Assembly: GCF_024171485.1 (NCBI RefSeq)
Contig: NZ_JALJZX010000001.1
Location: forward strand, 186,001 to 250,000
From: Chryseobacterium sp. HSC-36S06
GTDB lineage: Bacteria > Bacteroidota > Bacteroidia > Flavobacteriales > Weeksellaceae
Reading direction: 5' to 3'
Length of the DNA stretch: 64,000 bases
Position 1 is the first letter of the stretch; each line of letters opens with the position of its first letter. Positions 16,801 to 23,417 of this stretch are shown here, in pieces. The position numbers and the translations under genes were made by a program. Under the pieces are notes generated by a model. That model worked only from the letters and a program-made list of their open reading frames with translations. It searched no databases and was not told where the DNA came from.

Positions 16801-16802
16801 AC

Positions 16803-17258
16803 TTAAATTTTATGGAGAGTTTCTTCGATATTTTTAATATTTCTATTTAAAAGCGTTCTGTAAATTTCAAATCTTTGAATCTGTTCTTCGTCATTGCTTT
16901 TACAGAATTCATGAAGTTGATCAAGAATTGATATTTCCTGCTTCATTTTCGTGATAATTTCCTCGAACCGAATGGTCATATAGTTTTCATTAATTCTGAA
17001 GAAACGCTTTCTTTCTTTAATGGTATTAAAATCAATAATTAATTTAGCGTTCAGCAACAGATTAAGATTAGCCGAAACAGAACTTTTGCTTGCGGCAAAA
17101 ACCTGAACAAATTCATCAAAGCAAATTCCCTTCTTCTCGAAATCGAAAATCAGGTATGAGTAGATTTTTGCAGCTAATGGCGGGATGTGTAGAGTTTCCC
17201 CATAAAACTTCACCATTTCGCGAAAAATTTGTTTATCCAGGTCCAACGATGGTTCCAT
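16803..17258 (-). CDS. GbsR/MarR-family transcriptional regulator of the efflux operon
   Basis: A 151-residue winged-helix regulator. The first 25 residues form a helix as in GbsR-type proteins, followed by the helix-turn-helix (about 27-90: Phe-Asp-Glu-Phe-Val-Gln-Val-Phe-Ala-Ala-Ser-Lys-Ser-Ser-Val-Ser-Ala-Asn-Leu) and a wing with Lys-Glu-Arg-Lys-Arg-Phe-Phe. The C-terminal half is a predicted coiled coil for dimerisation. It is the first gene of the operon, 2 bases before the adaptor gene. This arrangement suggests it represses its own operon and is released by a pump substrate; that is inference. Confidence 0.88.
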   Translation of the reverse strand: MEPSLDLDKQIFREMVKFYGETLHIPPLAAKIYSYLIFDFEKKGICFDEFVQVFAASKSSVSANLNLLLNAKLIIDFNTIKERKRFFRINENYMTIRFEEIITKMKQEISILDQLHEFCKSNDEEQIQRFEIYRTLLNRNIKNIEETLHKI

Positions 17259-17273
17259 ATCTTAAAATGAGCA

Positions 17274-17307
17274 CAAATATAATTTATTAGTTCGGAACGA
17301 AACGAAC
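17274..17307 (-). promoter_or_regulatory. Promoter and candidate operator of the RND efflux operon
   Basis: Reading the minus strand, a -7 element TATATTTG lies at 17274-17281. Where the -33 box should be there is no TTTG; instead GTTCGGAAC, a 9-bp palindrome (17290-17298), is followed by AAC-GAAAC repeats to 17307. A dimeric winged-helix repressor bound here would block the polymerase. The operator role is inferred from position only. Confidence 0.45.
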
Positions 17308-17400
17308 CTGAGGTTTCTTTTAACAAATATTTAGTAATACTTATAATGTTTACAAACACCGCTAATCTTACCATATGGTTTCCTGATAGAGAAAAAATAT

Positions 17401-17408
17401 TAAATTTG
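17401..17408 (+). promoter_or_regulatory. -7 element directly before the SUI1 gene
   Basis: TAAATTTG ends 4 bases before the ATG at 17413. In this promoter class transcription starts about 4-7 bases after the motif, so the mRNA would be leaderless or nearly so. Confidence 0.55.
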
Positions 17409-17412
17409 CTTT

Positions 17413-17745
17413 ATGGATTTACGTGACCAACTCAAGAACCTTTTCCCTGAACACGAAGAACAGGATTTCGAAATGCCTGCAGAAAATGCTGAAAAGTTTT
17501 TACAGAAAGAACCTTTGGTTTGCAAATTTGAAAAGAAGGGCAGAAATGGAAAACCTGTTACCTTAATTGAAGGATTTGAAGGAAGCGAAGAGGAATTAAA
17601 AAACATTTCCAAGAAAATAAAAACGACTTTGGGAATCGGTGGCTCTGCAAAAGATGGAGTCATTGTAATCCAAGGAGATAACCGCGACAAGATCATGAAA
17701 ATCCTTCAGGAAATGGGCTATAAAACTAAGCGCGTTGGTGGATAG
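17413..17745 (+). CDS. SUI1/YciH-family translation initiation factor-like protein
   Basis: A 110-residue protein with an N-terminal acidic helix (1-30) and a SUI1/eIF1 fold from about residue 33: Val-Cys-Lys-Phe-Glu-Lys-Lys-Gly-Arg-Asn-Gly-Lys-Pro-Val-Thr-Leu-Ile-Glu-Gly-Phe, then Thr-Thr-Leu-Gly-Ile-Gly-Gly-Ser-Ala-Lys-Asp-Gly and Ile-Gln-Gly-Asp-Asn-Arg-Asp-Lys-Ile. The motifs match the family that includes YciH, reported to affect initiation fidelity on unusual or leaderless messages. The start is supported by the conserved Met-Asp-Leu-Arg-Asp-Gln-Leu. It stands alone, flanked by a terminator. Confidence 0.9.
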   Translation: MDLRDQLKNLFPEHEEQDFEMPAENAEKFLQKEPLVCKFEKKGRNGKPVTLIEGFEGSEEELKNISKKIKTTLGIGGSAKDGVIVIQGDNRDKIMKILQEMGYKTKRVGG

Positions 17746-17788
17746 TTTCCCGCATTATTTTATCAGAACAAAAATTCTCCGTACCTTT

Positions 17789-17818
17789 AAATTCCTTTTT
17801 TACAAAGGGATTTTTTAA
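17789..17818 (+). terminator. Terminator of the SUI1 gene
   Basis: Ten-pair stem AAATTCCTTT / AAAGGGATTT (one G-T pair) followed by TTTAATTT. It lies 18 bases before the next ATG, so it may also influence the start of the phosphorylase message. Confidence 0.6.
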
Positions 17819-17835
17819 TTTAAAATAATAATAAT

Positions 17836-18690
17836 ATGCTTAATAAATTAGCGTCCTCCGAACTGGTTCTTAATCCAGACGGAAGTGTTTATCATCTGAA
17901 CCTTTTACCTGAAGATCTTGCAGAAAAAATTATCCTTGTTGGCGATCCGGATCGCGTTCCGAAAGTTTCGAAGTATTTCGATAAGGTAGAAATCAAAAAA
18001 AATAAAAGAGAATTCTACACCCATACCGGAACTTTACGCGGCGAGAGAATTACCGTAATGTCAACAGGAATCGGTACCGAAAACATCGATATCGTGATGA
18101 ATGAACTTGATGCGTTGGTAAATATAGATCTCAAGGAAAAAGAATTCAAAAGCGAACACAAAGCACTTCAGCTTTTCCGTTTAGGAACCTGCGGAAGCGT
18201 AAATCCTGATGTAGAAGTTGACAATATGCTCGTAACGCAGAACGTTGTTGGACTCGACGGATTACTGCATTTCTATCAGGATTATCAATTCGAAAACGAA
18301 TTTTCAAGAAACTTTCTGGAGAAATTTCCTTACGAGAAAATAAAACCAATGTTATATTTCGCTGACTGGGCGGAAGATATTGCTGATTACTACAAAGACG
18401 CCAAATACCACGGAAACACCGCAACTTTCCCGGGCTTTTACGCACCACAGGGAAGACAGCTTCGTCTGAAAGCCCTCGATGATCAGTTTCTTGAAACTTT
18501 AAATGATCTGGGCGTCACCAATTTCGAGATGGAAACTTCTGCAATTTATGGATTAGCGAAATTATTGGGCCATAAAGCATTAACCGTAAACGCTGTAATC
18601 GCCAACAGAAGACGCGGCGAATTTTCCGCAGATCATCAGGCTTCCGAAAAGAATATGATCGAATGGGTTTTGGAGAGAATTATTAAATAA
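17836..18690 (+). CDS. Nucleoside phosphorylase (uridine phosphorylase-like)
   Basis: A 284-residue enzyme of the PNP/UDP family, which splits nucleosides with phosphate into base and ribose 1-phosphate. Visible motifs: Ile-Ile-Leu-Val-Gly-Asp-Pro-Asp-Arg-Val-Pro (phosphate binding, about 32-42), Ser-Thr-Gly-Ile-Gly-Thr-Glu-Asn, Leu-Gly-Thr-Cys-Gly-Ser-Val (about 115-121) and Asn-Phe-Glu-Met-Glu-Thr-Ser-Ala-Ile-Tyr-Gly, where the Glu residues hold the ribose. The Glu-Met-Glu segment fits the uridine/purine branch. Substrate choice cannot be read from sequence alone. It is cytoplasmic and monocistronic. Confidence 0.88.
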   Translation: MLNKLASSELVLNPDGSVYHLNLLPEDLAEKIILVGDPDRVPKVSKYFDKVEIKKNKREFYTHTGTLRGERITVMSTGIGTENIDIVMNELDALVNIDLKEKEFKSEHKALQLFRLGTCGSVNPDVEVDNMLVTQNVVGLDGLLHFYQDYQFENEFSRNFLEKFPYEKIKPMLYFADWAEDIADYYKDAKYHGNTATFPGFYAPQGRQLRLKALDDQFLETLNDLGVTNFEMETSAIYGLAKLLGHKALTVNAVIANRRRGEFSADHQASEKNMIEWVLERIIK

Positions 18691-18700
18691 AAATAAGTTA

Positions 18701-18733
18701 AAATCCGGCTGTTAAACAGCCGGATTTTTTTAT
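18701..18733 (+). terminator. Terminator of the nucleoside phosphorylase gene
   Basis: Stem AAATCCGGCTG / CAGCCGGATTT with a short TTAAA-type loop, followed by T. It overlaps the last bases of the convergent tag gene. Confidence 0.85.
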
Positions 18734-19290
18734 CGGTTTCGAGCCCAGCAATTAATCAAATGATCATTCACCATTCCCGTAGCCTGCATGTGTGCATAAA
18801 CAACAGTAGAGCCTAAAAACTTGAAGCCCCTTTTCTTTAAATCTATCGCCAAAGCATCAGAAATTTCTGTCGTAGCAGGAACTTCTTTTAATTCTGAAAA
18901 TTGGTTAACGATTGGTTTTCCGCCGACAAAACTCCAGATATATTTGGAGAAAGTTCCGAACTCTTTCTGAACTTCCATAAATCTTTTCGCGTTATTAATA
19001 GTGGCCAAAATTTTCAGGCGGTTACGGATGATTCCAGCATCCTGCATCAATTCTTCTGCCTTTTCATCCGAATATGCTGCAATTTTATTGTAATCGAAGT
19101 CGTCAAAAGCCACTTTAAAGTTTTCCCGCTTTTTCAGAATTGTATACCATGAAAGTCCGGCCTGAAAGCTTTCGAGAACTAGAAATTGAAAAATAGTTTC
19201 GTCATCATAAACGGGCTTCCCCCATTCATTATCGTGGTAAGTTCTGTACAGATCATCTTTTTCGCACCAACCACACCGGATCTTTTCCAT
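18730..19290 (-). CDS. tag: DNA-3-methyladenine glycosylase I
   Basis: Removes 3-methyladenine from alkylated DNA as the first step of base excision repair. The 186-residue length is typical. The zinc site seen in Tag is conserved: Cys in Arg-Cys-Gly-Trp-Cys near residue 6, His in Tyr-His-Asp-Asn-Glu-Trp-Gly near residue 19, and His and Cys in Asn-Asp-His-Leu-Ile-Asn-Cys near the end. Also seen are Phe-Gln-Ala-Gly-Leu-Ser-Trp, which lines the base pocket, the helix-hairpin-helix Gln-Asp-Ala-Gly-Ile-Ile-Arg-Asn-Arg and Lys-Lys-Arg-Gly-Phe-Lys-Phe-Leu-Gly. Monocistronic. Confidence 0.95.
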   Translation of the reverse strand: MEKIRCGWCEKDDLYRTYHDNEWGKPVYDDETIFQFLVLESFQAGLSWYTILKKRENFKVAFDDFDYNKIAAYSDEKAEELMQDAGIIRNRLKILATINNAKRFMEVQKEFGTFSKYIWSFVGGKPIVNQFSELKEVPATTEISDALAIDLKKRGFKFLGSTVVYAHMQATGMVNDHLINCWARNR

Positions 19291-19452
19291 TTTATATATC
19301 GTTTTCTCAATATTCTGATAAAATTAATAGAAATATTTAATAAAACTTTATAAAACTTTTAACATACATTAATCTTAATCGGAATAATTGTTGGTAGTTA
19401 ACATAATATCAAATTAAATTATTCACCAAATCATTAATTTAAAATTATTATT

Positions 19453-19752
19453 ATGGACAGACAAGATTATAACAATGCAGAAAACGCTGTTAACAACGCA
19501 AAGTGGACCGTAAACGATTACGCAGACAGAGCTAAAGATTATATCCGCGAGCAGCGCGACAGAAACGAAACCCCAACTGCTGAAGGTTGGATGGAGCGTG
19601 CAAAAGATAATATTTCTGATGCATGGGAAGATACTAAAGATGCTGTTTCCGATGCGTGGGAGCAAACTAAAGACTGGACAGACGATGCAGTAGATAATGT
19701 AAAAGATGCTGGCGAAGACGTGAAAGCCGAATGGAATAAGAGCACCAACTAA
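19453..19752 (+). CDS. Small acidic LEA-like protein with 11-residue repeats
   Basis: A 99-residue, very polar, cysteine-free protein without signal peptide. The C-terminal 44 residues are four consecutive 11-residue units beginning at residues 56, 67, 78 and 89 (Asp-Ala-Trp-Glu-Asp-Thr-Lys-Asp-Ala-Val-Ser and variants). Such 11-mers form the amphipathic helices of group 3 LEA proteins, apolipoproteins and synuclein. The protein is probably disordered until it meets a membrane or dries; a stress role is inferred, not shown. It is preceded by 162 bp of AT-rich leader without a standard -7 TAnnTTTG and followed by a terminator. Compare the protein at 26006-26248. Confidence 0.8.
   Translation: MDRQDYNNAENAVNNAKWTVNDYADRAKDYIREQRDRNETPTAEGWMERAKDNISDAWEDTKDAVSDAWEQTKDWTDDAVDNVKDAGEDVKAEWNKSTN
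19618..19749 (+). repeat. Four diverged 33-bp tandem repeats
   Basis: Units at 19618-19650, 19651-19683, 19684-19716 and 19717-19749 encode the four 11-residue helix units. The first two are still clearly alike in DNA, pointing to duplication. Confidence 0.7.
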
Positions 19753-19774
19753 TCATAATTTCATATAGTTAAGA

Positions 19775-19805
19775 AAGAGAACCGCTAAAATGGTTCTCTT
19801 TTTCT
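19775..19805 (+). terminator. Terminator of the LEA-like gene
   Basis: Stem AAGAGAACC / GGTTCTCTT with an 8-nt loop, then a T run. Confidence 0.85.
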
Positions 19806-19827
19806 ATGCTTTAAGCAATAAATATTC

Positions 19828-19835
19828 TAAATTTG
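19828..19835 (+). promoter_or_regulatory. -7 element for fabI
   Basis: TAAATTTG, 21 bases before the chosen ATG at 19857. It is the reason for not using the in-frame ATG at 19833, which overlaps this element. Confidence 0.5.
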
Positions 19836-19856
19836 TTGCAATTAAATAGAACTATT

Positions 19857-20672
19857 ATGTCATACGGATTACTTAAAGGTAAAAAGGGAATTATTTTCGG
19901 AGCGCTGAATGACCAGTCGATTGCCTGGAAAGTTGCAGAAAGATGCCATGAAGAAGGCGCAGAATTTATTCTTTCGAATGCACCAATTGCAATGAGAATG
20001 GGTGAGATTGATGAACTTGCCGCAAAAACAGGTTCGGATGTTATTCCTGCAGATGCAACTTCTGTAGAAGACCTGGAAAAACTTTTTGCCCATGCACAGG
20101 AAAAATTTGGTAAAATCGATTTTATTCTTCACTCAATCGGCATGTCGGTAAACATTAGAAAAGGAAAAGCGTATACTGACCTTAATTATGATTTCCTTGA
20201 AAAAGGTTGGGATGTATCATCTGTCTCTTTTCACAAAGTAATGAAAGCAGCCTGGGACAAAGATATTATGAACGAATGGGGATCAATCCTTGCGTTAACT
20301 TATATCGCTGCACAAAGAACTTTCCCGAATTATGGCGATATGGCCGATAACAAATCCTATCTTGAAAGTATTGCAAGAAGCTTCGGTTATTACTGGGGCG
20401 AAAGAAAAGTTCGTGTAAATACTATTTCGCAATCGCCTGTCATGACTAAAGCCGGTGCCGGCGTGAAAGGAATCAGCGGATTCTTCAACTTTGCCGACAG
20501 CATGTCGCCCCTTGGAAATGCCGATGCTATGGATTGCGCGAATTACTGTGTAAGTCTTTTCTCGGACCTTACCAGAAAAGTGACAATGCAGAATCTCTTC
20601 CACGACGGAGGTTTCAGCAATACCGGAGTTTCTCAGAAAATCGTAGATAAATTTGAAGATTTCGAAGGTTAA
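19857..20672 (+). CDS. fabI: Enoyl-[acyl-carrier-protein] reductase (NADH)
   Basis: Catalyses the last reduction in each round of type II fatty acid synthesis. A 271-residue short-chain dehydrogenase-like protein. The cofactor loop is Gly-Ala-Leu-Asn-Asp-Gln-Ser-Ile-Ala-Trp near the N-terminus, and the catalytic pattern Tyr-x9-Tyr-x6-Lys is intact (Thr-Tyr-Ile-Ala-Ala-Gln-Arg-Thr-Phe-Pro-Asn-Tyr, then Lys seven residues on). His-Ser-Ile-Gly-Met and Ile-Ser-Gln-Ser-Pro-Val-Met-Thr-Lys-Ala-Gly match the family. The conserved start Met-Ser-Tyr-Gly-Leu-Leu-Lys-Gly-Lys supports 19857. It is monocistronic, with a terminator behind it. Confidence 0.95.
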   Translation: MSYGLLKGKKGIIFGALNDQSIAWKVAERCHEEGAEFILSNAPIAMRMGEIDELAAKTGSDVIPADATSVEDLEKLFAHAQEKFGKIDFILHSIGMSVNIRKGKAYTDLNYDFLEKGWDVSSVSFHKVMKAAWDKDIMNEWGSILALTYIAAQRTFPNYGDMADNKSYLESIARSFGYYWGERKVRVNTISQSPVMTKAGAGVKGISGFFNFADSMSPLGNADAMDCANYCVSLFSDLTRKVTMQNLFHDGGFSNTGVSQKIVDKFEDFEG

Positions 20673-20691
20673 TCCAAATTCAAAATAAAAA

Positions 20692-20725
20692 AGAAATCCG
20701 CCCTTTTACAGAGCGGATTTTTTTA
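20692..20725 (+). terminator. Terminator of fabI
   Basis: Stem AAATCCGC / GCGGATTT followed by T, ending next to the stop of the convergent peptidase gene. Confidence 0.75.
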
Positions 20726-22066
20726 TCTTGAAATTTTCGGAACTACCGGTAAACTTTCGTTTCCGGAATCTGTTAGACTTTGTACAGCGAAAAGGAAATG
20801 ATCTTTGGAATAGGGAATTGTTATTGAATTTTCTGTGGTGAAAATTTTCTCAGTCCATACCGAACTGTCGGTTTCCCTAATCAATATATGATAACCTTTG
20901 ATCTTGCCGGAAGCCGGTTTCTCCCAACTCAGTTTTGTGGAATTCGAAAGTTCCTTTACATCCATTTTTACATTTTCAGGTTTAGATGCTGATTTTGCCA
21001 GATTAGCCAAAACCGCAACATTTACTGCGGTATTTGTTTTCAGATAATCAAAGTCCATGAATTCAATTAAATCACCGAACTTTTTATTGTTTTCGGTCCT
21101 TACATCCTGGTGCTGATGATCATAATTCTCAAAATAATCTGTTAACCGTACAGCCGTGAAACCGTGATTAACAAACGGTGTGTGATCTCCGCCACGCAAA
21201 AACCTGTCGTTTCGGTAAATAAGTTTAATGTCGATATTCTTTACGTACTTTTCTCCGGTTTCTTTCACATAACGTGCAAGTTGGCGCGCAGACCCATCGT
21301 TTTCGAGACCCAGATTACGTATCGCAGCTGCCGTTTTTTCGGTGTCAAAAGCAGATAAGCCTTCACTGAAAACACGAAGTTTTGGCTTCCCGGCAGTTTT
21401 CCCTGCATCGAAACTGTTATTCCCGATCATATCGTTGTTTAAAACCGCTTCCAGTTCCCAATTTTCGGCCTTTGCCTTGTCAGCTAACATTTTTGCACCT
21501 AAAAGCCCCTGTTCTTCACCGCTCACTGCAACAAAGAGAATTGACACAGGAAACTTCGATGCGCTTAAAACTCGTGCGCTTTCGATTACCGCTGCTACTC
21601 CGCTTCCGTCATCGTTTGCTCCAGGCGCGAAACTTTCGGAATCTATCACATCCGAAACTCGGGAATCCAGATGCCCGGAAATAATGATAACTCTCTTATC
21701 ATTAGGATCTGTACCTTTTAAAAACGCAATTGCATTTCCCAGATTCGTTTCTTTATTAATTCTTTTGCCGTCGGGTTTTAGATCCTGATGCTGAAGGTAA
21801 ACTTCCATCCGCCCGTTTGAGTTCTTAACATAATGCCGGAATTTTGAAAGTACCCAGTTTCTTGCAGCTCCAATTCCCCGCTCTGGATCTGTGGTTGAAC
21901 TCATCGTATGTCTGGTCCCGAAACTCACAAGCTTTTCAATATTAGCTTTCAGCGAATCTTTGCTGACCTGGCCAACATATCGGGATATTTCCGGGTCGGT
22001 GTTGACTTTCTGTGCACTTATTGAAAGTGAAAGAAACATGACTACAACACAAATCGTCTTTCTCAT
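20723..22066 (-). CDS. M28-family zinc metallopeptidase with C-terminal Fn3-like domain
   Basis: A 447-residue exported peptidase. The signal peptide covers residues 1-18 (ending Ser-Ile-Ser-Ala-Gln). The peptidase domain shows Ser-Gly-His-Leu-Asp-Ser, Pro-Gly-Ala-Asn-Asp-Asp-Gly-Ser-Gly, Val-Ser-Gly-Glu-Glu-Gln-Gly and Asn-Asp-Met-Ile-Gly-Asn, and a late His in Gly-Gly-Asp-His-Thr-Pro-Phe. These give the two-zinc site and the catalytic Glu. The last 90 residues look like a fibronectin type III-like domain (Leu-Ser-Trp-Glu-Lys-Pro...Gly-Tyr-His-Ile-Leu). Its ATG overlaps the stop of the aldolase gene (ATGA), so both are probably one transcript. Confidence 0.88.
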   Translation of the reverse strand: MRKTICVVVMFLSLSISAQKVNTDPEISRYVGQVSKDSLKANIEKLVSFGTRHTMSSTTDPERGIGAARNWVLSKFRHYVKNSNGRMEVYLQHQDLKPDGKRINKETNLGNAIAFLKGTDPNDKRVIIISGHLDSRVSDVIDSESFAPGANDDGSGVAAVIESARVLSASKFPVSILFVAVSGEEQGLLGAKMLADKAKAENWELEAVLNNDMIGNNSFDAGKTAGKPKLRVFSEGLSAFDTEKTAAAIRNLGLENDGSARQLARYVKETGEKYVKNIDIKLIYRNDRFLRGGDHTPFVNHGFTAVRLTDYFENYDHQHQDVRTENNKKFGDLIEFMDFDYLKTNTAVNVAVLANLAKSASKPENVKMDVKELSNSTKLSWEKPASGKIKGYHILIRETDSSVWTEKIFTTENSITIPYSKDHFLFAVQSLTDSGNESLPVVPKISR

Positions 22067-23094
22067 TTTAAATTTTTAATTTCATTAATAAACTCGGTTA
22101 CAATTTCGTCGGTTGTTGCCCATGAGGTAATTATCCGAACCGCCGAAGTTTCGTCATTAATTTTCTTCCAAACGTAAAAATCGAATCTCTCTGAAAGCTC
22201 GTCGATCTGGTTTTTACTCAGAATTGGGAAAATCTGATTGGTAAAGGTCTCGGAAAGAAAAGTACAACCTTTTTCCAGGAAAGCCTTTTTTATCTTCATT
22301 GCCTGCTGATTTGCATGTTTGGCAAGCTCAAAATACAGATTGTCCGTATGCAGTTCCTGAAACTGAATTCCCAGAAGACGGCCTTTTGCAAGCATTGCTC
22401 CTTTCTGTTTCAGATGAAAGCCAAATTCATCCTGAAGATTTGGATTTGTTATTACGATCGCCTCACCAATCAGTGCGCCGTTTTTGGTACCTCCTAAATA
22501 AAACACGTCGGTATATTTTGCAATATCCGCAAAACTTGTATCATTGGTTTCAGCCGTAAGAGCATGGCCAAGCCGCGCACCATCCATAAAAAGAATCAGG
22601 TTTTTATCCTGACAGAATGAATAGAGATCCCGCAGCTCCCGCATGGAATAAATAGTGCCTACTTCTGTAGAATTAGAGATATACACCATTTTCTGCTTGA
22701 TCTGGTGCGGAACATTTTGGTGAATATCCAAAACACTCTGAATATCTTCCGGCCGTAATTTCCCGTCAGAAGTCAAGACTCCATGTACTTTGTGACCGGT
22801 TGCCTCAATTGCTCCGGCTTCATTGGTAAAAATATGGCCGGTATGCGCTGCCACAACACTTTCATGCGGTCTTAGTAACGCTGAAATTACAATCAGGTTG
22901 GCTTGGGTTCCACCCGAAACGAAGTGGACGGATGCGTTTGTTGAATCACATTGGGTTTTGATCAGCTCCGCCGCGTTTAACGAAAATTCGTCTAGGCCAT
23001 AACCATTTTGCTGGCTGAGATTATTTTTGATAATTGCTTCTAGAATTCGGGGATGCGCCCCTTCAGCATAATCGCTTTTAAAGGAATGTCTCAT
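22063..23094 (-). CDS. Threonine aldolase-like PLP enzyme (beta-eliminating lyase family)
   Basis: A 343-residue fold-type I pyridoxal-phosphate enzyme, most like low-specificity L-threonine aldolase, which splits threonine or allo-threonine into glycine and acetaldehyde. Motifs: Val-Ser-Gly-Gly-Thr-Gln-Ala-Asn (phosphate grip, about 59-66), His-Ile-Phe-Thr-Asn-Glu-Ala-Gly-Ala, Met-Asp-Gly-Ala-Arg-Leu-Gly with the Asp for the pyridine nitrogen, and Leu-Gly-Gly-Thr-Lys-Asn-Gly with the PLP Lys. It is the first gene of a two-gene unit with the M28 peptidase. The exact amino acid substrate is not certain. Confidence 0.87.
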   Translation of the reverse strand: MRHSFKSDYAEGAHPRILEAIIKNNLSQQNGYGLDEFSLNAAELIKTQCDSTNASVHFVSGGTQANLIVISALLRPHESVVAAHTGHIFTNEAGAIEATGHKVHGVLTSDGKLRPEDIQSVLDIHQNVPHQIKQKMVYISNSTEVGTIYSMRELRDLYSFCQDKNLILFMDGARLGHALTAETNDTSFADIAKYTDVFYLGGTKNGALIGEAIVITNPNLQDEFGFHLKQKGAMLAKGRLLGIQFQELHTDNLYFELAKHANQQAMKIKKAFLEKGCTFLSETFTNQIFPILSKNQIDELSERFDFYVWKKINDETSAVRIITSWATTDEIVTEFINEIKNLK

Positions 23095-23167
23095 TCTTAT
23101 ATATAGAATCTTTTGTAAATGACTTCCGCATAAACCACGGATATTGAATTATAAAAGTATATAAAAT

Positions 23168-23203
23168 GGGTGATTTCACCAATAAAAAACGGTAAAATCA
23201 CCC
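23168..23203. other. Long imperfect hairpin in the intergenic region
   Basis: GGGTGATTT-C-ACC pairs with GGT-A-AAATCACCC around a 10-nt A-rich loop: 12 pairs and one mismatch. On the minus strand it is followed by a short T-rich stretch, so it could end a leftward transcript, or be a binding site. It belongs to a 323-bp gap (23095-23417) that holds no protein gene. Confidence 0.5.
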
Positions 23204-23226
23204 GTTTAAAAAACGATTAAATTTTC

Positions 23227-23370
23227 CACCTTTGTGAGAGCAAAATAAGAAGTAATAAAACTAATAACCATTTTACCTTCTTTAAACGTATTTCCGGAAC
23301 TGCGTAAAAGTAGTAACGATCATATATTTAAATGTTAATCAGAAACGCGCAACTCTTGCGCGTTTTTTCT
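23227..23370 (+). ncRNA. Candidate small RNA with its own terminator
   Basis: A weak promoter (TTTA at 23205-23208, 18-nt spacer, CACCTTTG at 23227-23234; one mismatch in each box) would start RNA near 23240. Three hairpins follow: AAGAAG/CTTCTT with inner TAAAA/TTTTA (23247-23282), ACG-TTCCGGAA-CGT (23286-23305), and a classic intrinsic terminator AACGCGCAA/TTGCGCGTT with loop CTC and a T tail (23344-23370). No plus-strand protein gene lies upstream for more than 2.5 kb, so this terminator needs a noncoding transcript to explain it. Family unknown. Confidence 0.5.
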
Positions 23371-23384
23371 TTATACAATTTATT

Positions 23385-23416
23385 GTTAGATTTACAGACT
23401 CATTAATCTAACTTTA
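23385..23416 (+). promoter_or_regulatory. Inverted-repeat operator candidate and promoter of the DtxR-type gene
   Basis: Perfect 8-bp arms GTTAGATT (23385-23392) and AATCTAAC (23405-23412), 12 nt apart. The right arm overlaps a -7-like TAACTTTA (23409-23416), which ends one base before the ATG at 23418. The arms resemble the TTAG/CTAA halves of DtxR-family sites, so autoregulation is plausible. The message would be leaderless or nearly so. Confidence 0.5.
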
Positions 23417-23417
23417 T

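Noticed and set aside
23332..23406. 24-codon plus-strand frame covering the candidate terminator
   Set aside because: It spans the GC hairpin and reads as random residues; the hairpin with T tail is the better explanation.
23095..23417. tRNA or tmRNA in the largest gap
   Set aside because: No cloverleaf, CCA end or TTC-loop pattern can be found.
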